Under the pieces are notes generated by a model. The model was not told where the DNA came from and ran no database searches. It worked only from the letters and a program-made list of their open reading frames with translations. A stretch of DNA of 64,000 bases from Chinchilla lanigera (taxonomy: Eukaryota; Chordata; Mammalia; Rodentia; Chinchillidae), in NCBI RefSeq assembly GCF_000276665.1, contig NW_004955437.1:4466398-4530397 (forward strand), in the 5' to 3' direction. How positions within the stretch are numbered: position 1 is the first letter of the stretch; each line of letters begins with the position of its first letter. A program made the position numbers and the translations under genes. Of the stretch, positions 47,837 through 58,920 are shown in pieces.

Positions 47837-48039
47837 CCAGCTTCAGTTTCTTGGCCAATGCGTCAATCTGAATAGTAGGGTCAGATCCCATGGACAGGAA
47901 GCAAATCAGAGGTGTTCGCGTATCACTCTCCTCCCAAGTTTTCTCCAGATTCAGGATAACAGGCTCTGTGTACTTCTCCTCCAGAGAATCTGCGATATAT
48001 TTTCTTGCCTGGAAGACAGTACGGTCTGGGCACCAAGAC
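47837..48039 (-). CDS. DNAH8: DNAH8 exon 7 of window (start of AAA6)
   Basis: 203 bp: one base completing Arg, 67 codons, and one base of Glu. The acceptor is TTTCTAG|GTCTTG and the donor is CTGG|GTATGA. It begins [20 protein letters not shown] and includes [20 protein letters not shown] followed by GSDPT. This is the entry to the dynein D6/AAA6 module (Pfam PF03028). The LSMGSDPT segment sits where a P-loop would be. In this family AAA6 is known not to be a working ATPase site, and the sequence is consistent with that. Confidence 0.95.
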
Positions 48040-48429
48040 CTAGAAAGGAAAGCAAGTTAGAGGAAATAAATGCGTCATGTTTATTTTTATTCTATCTAAT
48101 TCTGAGCACATAGAGAACACATATTTACTTAGCAAAAGGACAACAAGCTAATTCTCCCATGAGCAGATCTACGTAAGAGGGATGGCAAGATTTCCTATCC
48201 CTGGATGAGCACAAATTTAATCATGTGGTTTTGATGCCAGGCCATGGCAAGGAGTAGGGCAGAGCCAGTGGCAGTACAGTGTTCTCTGCCAGCTCTGTTG
48301 GACAGTGGGGACCAACCTGCCTGCCACAGTCTGCAGCTCCACAGACTTTACAAGTGAAGTTGATCAGCAAGCTTTTATGTCATACCATTTGTGTACTGTG
48401 CAGTTCTACCTGAAGATACTAAGCCAGTG

Positions 48430-49292
48430 TGTGTGGGACCACCTGGACAGCTCTCCTCGAAAGAAAAGCACTTGGCCTTATTTCTGTGTATTGATATATA
48501 CAGAGCTAGGTAGGATATTTCTTTATCCCCTCAATTGGCTTTCAGCAATGCAAATGGATCTAGCCAAGGTACTGATGTGTAGCTTTTTTTTTGGTCTTTT
48601 TGAGACAGGGTCTTGCTATCAGTTCAGGCTGACCTTGAGTTCACTTTGTAGCCTAGGCTGGTCTTTAACTTGCAAGGATCCTCCTGCCTCAGCCTCCCAA
48701 TTGCTGGGATTACAGACATGCACCACCACGTCCGGCTCTGATGTGTAGCATGTAAAGCAATGCTACAGGTCAGTGATGCTCCGCCTATAGCTCCTAAGTC
48801 CTATGCATGAGCTAGGTCGAGTGAAGCCACACTGTCAATTGAGACTGAGGTTTGAAAAAGTCTGTGATGTCTCAGGGCATGAAGATTACACATCAAAGCC
48901 AAAGCACGACCCCAAAACACGAGATACTTACTCAGTCTGTGATATGCACATTACTCTTTCTGCAACTCTGTGCATATTGCAGAGGTCCTATCAGGCCTCC
49001 TACCTGGCCCAGCTCACAGCACTCATGTACTTCCTGCCTTTCTCTCAGTCACCCATCCCAGAGCTACTCCCCTCTTCACAAATTAATAAAACCCAGGTCT
49101 AGCCCTGGGTCAAAGCCTTTGTTCCCATTAGCCATTGTTCTAGCTGGACTTAGGACCCCCTTGGCTCCCCACAGCTACAAATATGCCTTAGTGTCTTTAT
49201 TTTTGCTGTGGGTTGTACTGGACATGGTAGATTGGAATTAGCTTATTGGAAGTCCCATAACTTTTCTATGGGATGACAAATATAAATTGAGG
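48430..49292 (+). mobile_element. LTR copy 3 of the 0.77-kb family, 3' truncated, with B1 inside
   Basis: Begins TGTGTGGGACCACCTGGACA. It keeps GCAATGCAAATGGATCTAGC and the AATAAA at 49085-49090. It loses similarity after GACAAATATAAATTG near 49280, so the last ~50 bp are missing. Same orientation as the other two copies. Confidence 0.75.
48585..48736 (-). mobile_element. B1 SINE in the LTR, with target duplication
   Basis: GAGACAGGGTCTTGCTATCA to CACCACGTCCGG. CTGATGTGTAGC occurs on both sides (before 48585 and just after 48736), which dates the B1 after the LTR. Confidence 0.9.
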
Positions 49293-49615
49293 GTGGATTG
49301 AGGGCATCCACCCAGGAAGATCCGCTGAGTCTTCAGGAGAAAGACATTACTTGTGAAACATTTCAGAAATCCCCTTCCATCTGGTGGATGCCCGGATCAC
49401 GACGAGAAGACCTCTCTGTGCTATGAGACACCGAGGAAATGTGAACAGTGAGAGGGATGGGGGAGATTCTGCCTCAACATCCATTGCAAACTTTTGCTTT
49501 CATCTTTGTAACCAAAACAGTATTCAGACACTTCAGTGTCATACTCTTGGTTTTCTCCTTCAAATGAAATTGAATCCTAACTTATAATTAATTGCCATGC
49601 AGCTTCATGGATTCT

Positions 49616-49721
49616 TTTTTTTTTTTTCTTTCTTTCTTTCTTTCTTTGGTACTGGGAATCGAACTCAGGACCTTGAGCTTGCCAGGCAGGTGCTTGTGCC
49701 GCTGAGCTATATCCCTGGCTG
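49616..49721 (-). mobile_element. ID SINE, antisense, with TTTC-rich tail
   Basis: Tail degenerated to (TTTC)n at 49628-49647, then GGTACTGGGAATCGAACTCA and CCGCTGAGCTATATCCCTGG. ATGGATTCT flanks at 49607-49615 and 49722-49730. Confidence 0.88.
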
Positions 49722-50046
49722 ATGGATTCTATTTTTTAAAGAAGCAAATTCAACAAAGTGATTCACTCAACAGTGAATGAATAAAGTGAATAATAAAAGC
49801 ATATTTTTCTTTTTGCTAGAAGCACTGGCATTAATATGTTGTCAAAATACAGCATTCTCTGCCATCATCACCAATATATTTTTGCTTGGCAAGGAATTGA
49901 AGAGTTTGCTTCCTAAAACCACGGTTTGGAAGCACACACATCTTTTATAAAATTGCAGTTACCTGGGGGACGCAGTGAAATCAACTCACCCTGTAATGTA
50001 ATGATATGTCAAGTGAGCTTCCGGATACAATAAAACCTATTCTCAC

Positions 50047-50165
50047 CTAATAAGTAAAAGCTTGCGGCAAGTATCCAGCGAATCATTATATCCATCAGGG
50101 ATAACTTCCTCCTCTGGAGCATCCTTATCAAACCAGTTTTTCCACCCCTTTTCATTGCGTGATAT
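50047..50165 (-). CDS. DNAH8: DNAH8 exon 6 of window
   Basis: 119 bp: 39 codons plus AG of an arginine codon. The acceptor is CTTATAG|ATATCA and the donor is ATTAG|GTGAGA. It encodes [20 protein letters not shown] near the start and ends in [12 protein letters not shown]. Downstream in the same intron lie two young ID SINEs (50311 and 51105), outside the splice signals. Confidence 0.94.
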
Positions 50166-50310
50166 CTATAAGAAACAAACCAATGAGCAAGTCACATGTG
50201 ATTGGAATGTTCTGGACATTCTGAATGCACTTAGAGGGTCTTTATTTTATAGGCACACACTTTCCATGCAAAACAACACAGATTACAGTTTCCTTCAGAA
50301 TGAACGACTT

Positions 50311-50419
50311 GGGGCTGGGGGTTTAGTTCAGCGGTACAGCGCCCACCTGGCAACCGCAAGGTCGTGAGTTCGATTCCCGGTACCGAAAAAAAACAAAACA
50401 AAGCAAACAAACAAAAAAA
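50311..50419 (+). mobile_element. ID SINE with 15-bp target duplication
   Basis: GGGTTTAGTTCAGCGGTACA and GTCGTGAGTTCGATTCCCGG. Flanks CAGAATGAACGACTT (50296-50310) and CAGAATGAATGACTT (50420-50434) differ by one base. Confidence 0.93.
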
Positions 50420-51104
50420 CAGAATGAATGACTTGACTATTGTGGATACAGTAACAACTATTCCAAAGGTTTTACTGCTGTTATTCACTGAAATTAGGGC
50501 CATGTATCAATCACACAAAATGCTTCGACAGGAAGACATACAGATAAGGTCTCTCCATCTTGGGGTTACTAATATCTGGGGCAGGGTAATTCTTTGTGGT
50601 GGGTGGCTGTCCTGGGCCTCATAGGATGGTTAGCAACACCTCAGGACTCTAATCTACTAGATGCCAACAGCATCCCTCCCCCAGGTCATAATCACTAAAA
50701 CTGCCTCCAGACATTGCCCCATGCACCCTATCCCCCGGGTGGCACACAATTAGCTTCAGTTGAAAGCCGCTGACCCTGACCATTCTGAGAACAAAACTTC
50801 TGAATGCTGATCTCTACTTAAAAACAGAAACAGATGACAAAAATCGAAACTTTTATTTTCCCAGTGATTCCCACCCCTGCCCCAGCAATGCTTGAGGATG
50901 CCCCTTTTTCATTCCTCAGGCAACCCAGATGGTTCTCACCCAAGGTTTGTTTGGACTCAGGAGATTCATCTGGGGTTCTATGTGAAGCAAGGCTTACTGT
51001 TTACCTGCACCGCCCCTGAAACCCAGGGACTTCACCCTATTCGCTGGGACCCTCCTGTGGCTGCCCCAAAAGAGTCCATACAAGGTTTCAAAATGTGACT
51101 AAAG

Positions 51105-51202
51105 GGGCTGGCGATTTAGCTCAGTGGCACAGCGCCTGCCTGACAAGCGCAACGTCATGAGTTTGATTCCTGGTACCGGAAAAAACCAAATCAAAACAAA
51201 AC
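51105..51202 (+). mobile_element. ID SINE with 15-bp target duplication
   Basis: GCGATTTAGCTCAGTGGCAC and GTCATGAGTTTGATTCCTGG. Flanks AAAATGTGACTAAAG (51090-51104) and AAAATATGACTAAAG (51203-51217) differ by one base. Confidence 0.93.
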
Positions 51203-51952
51203 AAAATATGACTAAAGAGTCACAGCTAGTGTGGGTCCCTGGGCAGGGACCAACACTCACAGCATATGGCTCTGCCAACCTGTAATCTAATATGCCAGCC
51301 ACCAGCAACCACACAAAAGAGAGGATTATCAGCATTGGACACTGGGAAGCTACAGGCGCCGTCAGTACCCGGTGGTTATAACCAAGAGATCCCAGTGAAA
51401 AACGACTACACTGTGAGTTGCAAAATTGCTTTCCATTGACAGTTGACTGGATAACAAATCTCCAATCACCAATTTGCATCTTCAAATATGAAAGAACTAC
51501 AATAAGTAATCAGTACCCAGTTCACCACTTTCACCATTTTATATTTTCACCACTACAATGATGGATGTGTTTAAAAAGGAATTTTAATCTCATTTGTCTC
51601 CAACTCAAACACACACAAAGTGCTTAACCGGAGGCAGAAGGAAAAATTAAAAACATCTATGCCGCAGTGAAAGGGTCCATTCATGTCAGCTTCTGATCAC
51701 AGCTCCGGAAGACACATAAAAACATCCCACACACACCACAAAGGAAGAAAGAAATTCCCTGTACCTGGGAAAAGGATAGCTCTGAAGTCCATCTGTCCAA
51801 GGGCCCCCTAGACAGCCTCAGCAACTTAAACCCACACTACTGTCTAGACTTCCTTGAGGGGAAGGGATCCTTGCCGGGAGGCTTCAGTTAAAATGTCCTG
51901 CCTGGGTGTGTTTGGGTGTACACATCTGTGCTTTTAACTATCACTCTGTTAC

Positions 51953-52074
51953 CTGGTTCATAATTTCTGCAAACTGTGGAAGTTTACTCAGCTCTACCAG
52001 ATTCAGCCAGGTCATGTCGAGGATCCAGCGGAACGGTTTGGGAGGGCAGGCTTTCAGGTCCAGAGCTGCACCCC
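51953..52074 (-). CDS. DNAH8: DNAH8 exon 5 of window
   Basis: 122 bp: two bases completing Gly plus 40 codons, ending in phase 0. The acceptor is CCCCAG|GGGG and the donor is AACCAG|GTAACA. The peptide is [20 protein letters not shown] followed by [20 protein letters not shown]. The ACPPKP...W(I/M)...W.N...LS pattern is typical of axonemal dynein heavy chains just upstream of AAA6. Confidence 0.94.
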
Positions 52075-52434
52075 CTGGGGAAAATCATCGGCACACGGCA
52101 TGAATCAGGTCAGTCTGTACTTCGTTTTCCAACATTTTCCAAATAATAAAAGTGAGATAACCATATTACATAAAACACGGGAAAATTGGAAAATAATGAT
52201 GTTACAGAAAATGTGGTTATCTTTTTTGTGTACATTTCCTTCATGCCTTAGTGTTTTATTTACTGATTTACACCATCTTATAAAATACGACGGCAACCTT
52301 TTGTCACTGTTCCCTGCAAAGATTTTTTTCTCAGGTGGTTGGGGTTGTTTGCTTTAAAAAAATTTTTTTAGCAACCTGAAATTTACAAATTTTGTATCAA
52401 TGAATAGGTTGATCTTTTTGTGTGTGATTTTTAT

Positions 52435-52595
52435 TTTTTTTATTTTTTTATTTTTTGAGACAGGGTCTCACTCTGCAGTTCAGGCTGGCGTTGAGCTCAC
52501 TTTGTAGCCCAAGCTGGCCTCGAACTCACAAGGATCCTCCTGCCTCAGCCTCCCTAGTGCTGGGATTACAAGCGTCCGCCACCATGCCCAGCTCG
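52435..52595 (-). mobile_element. B1 SINE, antisense
   Basis: GAGACAGGGTCTCACTCTGC to CCGCCACCATGCCCAGC, with the internal duplication (TTCAGGCTGGC / CAAGCTGGCC). Confidence 0.9.
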
Positions 52596-52794
52596 TGTGT
52601 GGTTTTTATAATGATGTCTTAGTTAGTTGTTAGCCTCTCAGAAGTTTGATATTCACTACTATTTCCTGCCAAGTTCAATAAATGAGTAGATAAACAGAGG
52701 GCTGGAGGGAGGAAAGGAGAGAAAGAGGGAGGGATGGAGGAAGTGAGAAGGTAGGGACACCATACATCTTAGAGATGCTAAGCGATGACTGGTT

Positions 52795-52950
52795 TTCAGA
52801 TCATTTATTCATTCATTTATTCTACAAATATTTACTGAGCATTGTGCCTGCAGCTGCATGATCCAGGCACTGGGGGTACACAAGAAAAACCAAGCACAGC
52901 TCCTGCTCTTGTGCAGCTTGCAGGCTAGCAGAGAATGTGTTTGTGACTCA
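52795..52950 (-). mobile_element. L2 LINE 3' end, antisense
   Basis: TTCATTTATTCTACAAATAT and ATCCAGGCACTGGGGGTACA are the reverse complement of the L2 3' terminus, followed by CTCTTGTGCAGCTTGCAGGC. Confidence 0.6.
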
Positions 52951-53599
52951 GGTCATATTTTGAAGCAAATTACAAGTCCAATGAACATACCCAAGGTGGC
53001 CATATTCCAGTGAAACACATGATTATATTTACAACGTCTTTAGTAATGTTGCCTCATAACCCCAGCTCCACCATTGTTTAATTCAGATGTATGCAAAACA
53101 GTGATTCTGGAACCTTCTGGATTTTTTATGGTCCTCCTTAAGAACCCATCAAACCCTTCCACTTTACAAATAAACCTCTGGGCAATAAAAGGTGGGGTGG
53201 GGAATACAGATCTCTGCTCCTCCATCTGCATCTTCCTTCAGAAGGGTATGAACTGAGGTACCTTTTCATATAGATCCCTTTGCTCCACTGGGGAGAACTC
53301 GAGGCTGCAGCTTCAGAACACCCTCGGCGCCTTCCTCTTGCTGCCCCGCCCTCTTCAACCCGGTGCAAGAGGCTGCAGGTGCAATCACACCCGACAGCCA
53401 CCTGTCCTCTCCCCAGGGGCCCCTCTCTGCCACAGAGACCAACTCATCCCTATCCTTGTCGGTTGTTTCCAAAGAAATTTTTTCAAGCAACCATAAGCTT
53501 TGGAGACACCAGGAAAAGACAGCTAAACTGCCTTGGTGTTTTCAAACACACTGCACACAAACCAACCCAGAACAATTACCAGCCATCCAATTCCCCGAA

Positions 53600-53790
53600 A
53601 TATCCCTGCTCTACCACTTACTAGCTGCGTACCCTTGCATAAGAAACATCACTTCTCTTGGTTCCCTTATATATCGAATGGGTAAACAACCTCCAGATTA
53701 GCTGCTGTGAGGATTAAATAAATTAACATATGTAAAAATCTTACAATGGTTTTGGCCCAGAGTAAGAGCTATGTAATCATTAGCAGTCCT
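53600..53790 (+). mobile_element. MIR SINE
   Basis: ACTAGCTGCGTACCCTTGCA, CACTTCTCTTGGTTCCC, GCTGCTGTGAGGATTAAATA and CCAGAGTAAGAGCTATGTAA follow the MIR consensus order over almost full length. Confidence 0.8.
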
Positions 53791-54349
53791 TTTGACGTAA
53801 TTCATCCACTCCCTCCCCCACCGGTTGGTAGGCCCAGATCCAGTCCCCCCCTGGAAGGCACGAGAAGACCCTTAAGATGTCTAGTTATCCATAGTCTAGG
53901 ACTAAAGAAAAGTAATATCTTTCTAACGCAGCCAGGAAGAGGAAAGGGGTATCTCCATCGTTCTATAATGCAGGATTGCTCCTGATGTCTATATCATTTT
54001 TCCAAGTGCTCTGACATTCTTGGTGGCAGAGAAAAATCAAAGGCACCTTACAAATAATGCAGAAGACAAGGGGTAATTGACACATAAGGCCGGCAACTCT
54101 TGGGAAATCAGACATTGCTGCTGTGAGAAGTAACTTTTTTCCCTCTTAAGTATAGAGCCCACAATGACTTAAAAACATCTATCATCTAAGAGCTATATTT
54201 GTTAAAAAGCATCGAAAACTGAGTCATACTGTCTCTTAAGAATAACAGTCAAAATGTGAGTTCAAAACTAAACAAACTATACAATACACTGGTTTTCTTA
54301 AAAACCAAACCAAAAAGCTCTTTTACTGCTGAGCTGATTACACTTCTGT

Positions 54350-54870
54350 CAATCAATCTATTGTACAATTCCAAATCAATCTTCCTAAAGCACTGCTCTG
54401 TTTATGCCACATCCCTGCTCATATAACATTCAATGGCTCCCTATTGCCAACTAAATTAAATCCAAACTCCTTTCATTGGCTTTCCTGGCTCGGTACAATC
54501 CGGTTTCCCCCAACTCTCCAGTTTTATGAAATAGGGTCACAAACGTGACAAAATATCATAGGCTGATGGTTTCAAAACAGTAGAAATTTATTTCACACAG
54601 TTCTGACAGCTGGGAAGTACAAGATCAAGAGGACTGCAGCAGACTGAGTGCCTGGTGAGTGGCCACCCCGGTCACAGATGGTCCCTTCCTGCTGTGTCCT
54701 CACAGGGTGGAAGGGACAATGTGCTTCTCATCCACCTTTCATCTCCACAAACCCAGAATGTTTCTCGCAGCTTAACTATACTCCACCCGTGTTGTTTTCT
54801 CCACGTGGTTCCATTTCAATATGGAGTAATCTCCTCACTTCAATCTCTCTTTCCGGGATTCAACTCAAAT
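54350..54870. repeat. Old interspersed repeats (unnamed, then MLT1-like)
   Basis: 54360-54500 contains CTGCTCATATAACATTCAAT and CAAACTCCTTTCATTGGC, a common mammalian motif chain I cannot name. 54515-54870 (AATTTATTTCACACAGTTCT, GTCCTCACAGGGTGGAAGG) resembles an MLT1-type LTR. Confidence 0.4.
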
Positions 54871-55179
54871 GCAACTTACTTTTTTAAGGGCTGTGTGGCT
54901 AGCCAGAGGATAGTGCATTAAATTATATGTAAAGAGCAAACACCACAAGAAAAAGATGGGAACATGCTTGTCGCGTACCACATAATTCCAGGATTCACAG
55001 CTCCACTAGCAGAGGTATATTTTCCAAGAAGCTTTGTCTGATTTTACCATGTAATCTCCCCTGCCTTTAAGACTAAAACTTTGTTTCTTAGCTCTCTTAA
55101 AACACTCAGGTTCTTCTGCCTAGTTTTGGGCTAGTTTAAAAATTACCTTTATCCCCAATAAAGAGGCTATTGTTTATTT

Positions 55180-55268
55180 TAAAGCAATAGCTGGTTTATC
55201 ATCTGGTTTCCATCACTAACGTGGTGGGCTTACATAGTACGTGCTCAATAAACACCTTTGCAGCTGAA
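55180..55268 (+). mobile_element. L2/MIR 3' terminus fragment
   Basis: TACATAGTACGTGCTCAATA and AACACCTTTGCAGCTGAACT match the shared L2/MIR tail. Confidence 0.5.
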
Positions 55269-55697
55269 CTGAAGTGAAAATACCACCCATCTTCTTAAAT
55301 AGGAAAGCAAGAAATATGGTAAACTTAAAATACAAAATACAAGGAAGTCCTTTTCAGTCTTAAAAATCATGATGCTCCCTTGTTGAAGAAATTTTTTTTT
55401 TTTTAAGAAATCTCATCACCAGCCCTACTTTTTCTCACTTTGGCAACTGGGACTCCTAAACATAAGCAACAATGAATAAATCAAATATGTCACTCAAAGT
55501 CACAGGCTAGCACAGACCAGAATCGTAAATAACCAGAGAAAAATTAATGGACACCAGAAAAAAAAAAAAGGCATGAGAGGAACATGACTTTCACCAGGAC
55601 ACAATTCCTCTTGTGGATCACAGAAATGCGTTTGCAGTACATCAGAGACGACGTCAGAAGCGATACCCTGTACACACCCATATTCCAAACACTTTAC

Positions 55698-55888
55698 CTT
55701 TAATGAGAGCCTGAAACTCTCTGTGCTTAACTGTCCCCCTCTGAAGGTCAATCTTCAAGGTCATGAGGAGTACAAAGAGAAATTTGTGGTTTTCGTACAG
55801 GCCCCTGACGGAGTAGGTAAAGACTTCGTATGTCAGGTACTCGATAATGTTGGTAATTCTCTTCTGAGGCAATGGAGACTTTTCAGAT
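55698..55888 (-). CDS. DNAH8: DNAH8 exon 4 of window
   Basis: 191 bp: one base completing Arg, 63 codons, and one base of Gly. The acceptor is GTTGCAG|ATCTG and the donor is AAAG|GTAAAG. It encodes [20 protein letters not shown] near the start and ends in [10 protein letters not shown]. The middle, [19 protein letters not shown], is a conserved helical signature of the region entering AAA6. The sequence SEKSPLPQ and [12 protein letters not shown] favour DNAH8 over DNAH5. Confidence 0.95.
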
Positions 55889-56003
55889 CTGCAACACATT
55901 TTAAAAATTCAACAAGTAAAAAAAAAAATTTCTGCAAGAAATAGAAACAAAAATTGTAAGTTGCAGCTTCAGAGTTACTGGGGTGAAGGCAGTGGGGTTC
56001 CAC

Positions 56004-56256
56004 CTGGCCATGGACTGGTCGAAGAGCTTCAGGAACTGCGCCAGCGACGTCTGGTACATGATGTTGACCATGCTCATCTCCGTGATGAGGAAGTAGAGGA
56101 TGCTTCCCCGGGTGGCTGCCGGCCGGAACTCCTCTTGAGCCATGTTGATCTTGATCTCGGTTTCTGCGGCCACATGTAGCTTTTCACTCACCTCCGCAGC
56201 TGTCTGCTTGGTGGTTCGGAGGACACCAATGAGAGACTCGTCATCTACTAAGGAAC
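56004..56256 (-). CDS. DNAH8: DNAH8 exon 3 of window (linker before AAA6)
   Basis: 253 bp, entering with two bases of a glycine codon and leaving with AG of an arginine codon. The acceptor is TTTCAG|GTTCC and the donor is AG|GTGGAA. The peptide runs from [17 protein letters not shown] through [20 protein letters not shown] to [10 protein letters not shown]. The stretch [20 protein letters not shown] is highly conserved among axonemal dyneins. It is separated from the next exon by an intron of only 115 bp (55889-56003). Confidence 0.95.
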
Positions 56257-56459
56257 CTGAAAGTCAAAACAAAATGGCAGACACAGGGTAGGACCATTGC
56301 AAAACCAGACACGTCACTTCTGAAATGGTGCTGTTAACTTTCAACTTGACTTCTCCATTGTCCACGGGGTACTGGGAGGGTAGAATCTTAAAGACACCAG
56401 AAAGTTTCCAGTCCACTGTGTCTAGATGTCCCCTCAAAAGCTTCATGCAGTCATGGGCT

Positions 56460-56780
56460 TCTGGAGTTTCTGATTGACTTATGGTCCAATGCTGGGATTA
56501 TGGGTGTGAGTGCCACACCCACCCTGGGGCAGGCAGCCTGCATACAATCTAAGGGTGGGAAAGCGATTTGCTCTTGCTGCTGTTTCTCCCTTTTTGCCTT
56601 TGTTTTGCTGTTTTCTGCAGGCATGAACTGTTGCCGTCTGCCATGTGCCACCCTGCCTTGGAGCCAGCTGAGTATGGACTGAAACCTCCACAAACTGTGA
56701 GCTAGATAAACCTTTCCTTCCTTAATTTTGGGCATCAGGTACTTTGTCTCAGCAATTAGAGAAAAGTAACCAAGACATCC
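56460..56780 (+). mobile_element. MaLR-like repeat, related to 41899-42293
   Basis: Shares TGCCTTGGAGCCAGCTGAGT, ACTGAAACCTCCACAAACTG and CCTTTCCTTCCTTAATTTTG with the 41.9-kb copy, and ends AGAAAAGTAACCAAGACA. Confidence 0.6.
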
Positions 56781-56967
56781 ACCTGCCCAAATTCTTCTAA
56801 ATATTCCTGCTGAAAGCCTGTCCTCCACACTGCCTAGCAAAAGACAAAAGACTCATTTGGTCTTCAAATGTCTGAAGATGATGACCACACCTCCAGTGGC
56901 TTTAGCTGCTCCTACGTAACACACTTTCACCCCCATATCATCTTTGTGGCTCTTTCAAAGTATCCCC

Positions 56968-57150
56968 AGCTGGGCATGGTAGTGTATACTTACAGTCTCT
57001 AAGATACTGAGGAGGAGGATCTCAAGTGTGAGCTCATCCTGGGTAATTCAGTGACTTAGCAAGACTGTCTCCAAATTTCAAAAAAAGGCTAGAAATGTAG
57101 CTCAGTGCAAAGGTCCTGGGTTTAGTCTTCAGTACAACAACAACAAAAAA
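56968..57150 (+). mobile_element. B1-ID composite SINE
   Basis: B1 half: CAGCTGGGCATGGTAGTGTA and GCAAGACTGTCTCC. ID half: GAAATGTAGCTCAGTGCAAA and GGGTTTAGTCTTCAGTAC, then (CAA)n. Confidence 0.75.
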
Positions 57151-58486
57151 TGTCTCTAGCTTGTCCATCCCACTTGTCTTGGACGTGAACTGATCCAAAT
57201 ATCACACACAAAGCTGGCGAACTGACTGTTGGGTGGGATCCTCTTCCTCCCACTGCCCGAGGAGCAGAATCCTTGCTACAGAGATCTCTGGCCCCTGTAC
57301 ATCTCTAAGGAGAGTATATTGGGGGACAGCAGAGGTTGTCTTCCTAGGAAGAGAGTCTCTAATTTTGCTTTAGTTTTTCCCTCACTTTTTTAAAAAATGG
57401 GAACAACGCGTTCATGAGAATAAACTCAATGTTTGAGATACGGAAAGACACTTTGGATACGTTGTGTTCGCGGTCACCATATCATAAACAGCAGGGCTCT
57501 GGCTTGTCCTGGGGCATCCGAGGGTGGAGTTACTCTGATGAGCGTGCTCTGACCAACACGAAGGTCGACCTGTGTCAGCCCCACAGCACAGAGGTCTTGA
57601 TTAGCTCTTAGCTGGACAAACAAACCTCAGCTCTCCTTGCTAACACTTACAATGTGTGGGAGAAGTCACTGGACCAAAAGACAGGAGGCTTCACCAGCAA
57701 AAGCTGTGCCAGGAGGATGGATAAAGACTTTTCACCGAGCTCATTTTAAAGATACAGAGCTGGGAGGTTAAGGGTTTGTTTGTTTTTTCTTTCTATTCAG
57801 GCATTAAAGCAACACTGAGAGGTCATCATTATTAAATGGCTAATAAATGGGGGAATGTAGGGAGCTGTAATTCACCTACTGCAGAGCAGTATGATGTTTA
57901 TTGATCGGGTGTGCTTTGGGTAGAAGTTGCCTGTACTATCCTGCAGAGAAAGGGCATCCTCAAAGCAGGGGGCGGTGCGAGAAGAGACCTGCCCTTGACT
58001 TCTAAGTGGGAAGTCAAGTCACATCAAGATGAGCCAGGCCAAGCTGCTCTGACACAAATGACAGTTGTCATGGCCTGGTGTAGCAGCTGCATTGACATGA
58101 CAGGTGAAAGAGTCAATCTAAAAAAACAGCAAAAACAATAACAACAGCCAAACTAGATTGAGCCCATTAGTTTCCTTCGGGTAAGCAAATCAGCCGATTA
58201 TGAGTTACCTAGCTCTATTGGGAAGCCCTTATTTTTCTCAGGAGAGAGCAATTATATCAAGAAAACTATGCCATTCTCAAATGCTCTGCCTCTAGTTGCT
58301 AATTCAAAAATCAGATTCTCTGCAGTCCTTCTTTAATGTCTACACAGAAATCCCCTTGCTTGTTTTTGCATTGATAACTCAACTCTTTGCTAACATCTAT
58401 AATCATGAGGGTACCAGAGAGAGTGTAAAAAAAAAAAAATCCTTATTCAGAATCGGTCATTTGATTACTTCTTAATAATACAATAC
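57151..58486. other. Intron sequence, unassigned
   Basis: No exon or named repeat before window exon 2. Confidence 0.4.
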
Positions 58487-58592
58487 CTTTTGTAGCACTT
58501 AATTTATAGAGGAGGTTATCTTCAAGTTCTTTCATCTTTCGCTTATTAAAAGTAACATCCTCCAAAAGTTTAACCCTCTCAGACTCTAACTC
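58487..58592 (-). CDS. DNAH8: DNAH8 exon 2 of window (AAA5-AAA6 connection)
   Basis: 106 bp: 35 codons plus one base. The acceptor is AATAACAG|GAG and the donor is AAAAG|GTATTG. It encodes a charged helical piece running from [13 protein letters not shown] to LLYKLSATK, in frame with the preceding exon. The split glycine codon (G|GT) is completed by the next exon. Too short to stand out as an open frame; identified by translation between the splice sites and by family match. Confidence 0.92.
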
Positions 58593-58802
58593 CTGTTATT
58601 AAGAAACAAGAAAACCAACATTAGAACTGTAATTACCAATGATAATGGTGAATTTAACTTCCTAGTGTTTGTTATCAATTTAAAAGGTTTAATTCAAAGA
58701 GCCTTTCAAGTGGTAAAAGAAATTACTGTGATTATCGAAATCTATCTGTATTCTTATTTCTCTGAATGATTTAAAAAACTATGCCCACTAGTATTAAGAG
58801 TC

Positions 58803-58920
58803 CATGCCGGGTGTGGTGGTGCATGCCTGTAATCCCAGCACTTGGGAGGCTGATGCAGGAGGATCACTGTGAGTTCAAGCCCAGCCTAAACTACATAGCA
58901 AGACCCTGTCTCAAAAAGAT
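58803..58920 (+). mobile_element. B1 SINE, sense
   Basis: GCCGGGTGTGGTGGTGCATG, CACTTGGGAGGCTGATGCAG and CAAGACCCTGTCTC. It lies 210 bp upstream of the exon 2 acceptor in gene orientation. Confidence 0.92.

Noticed and set aside
1015..51202. tRNA genes suggested by TAGCTCAG and GTTCGATTCC boxes
   Set aside because: The 3' halves are not followed by an acceptor stem or CCA-type pairing, they end in A-rich tails and have target duplications. These are ID SINEs, not tRNA genes.
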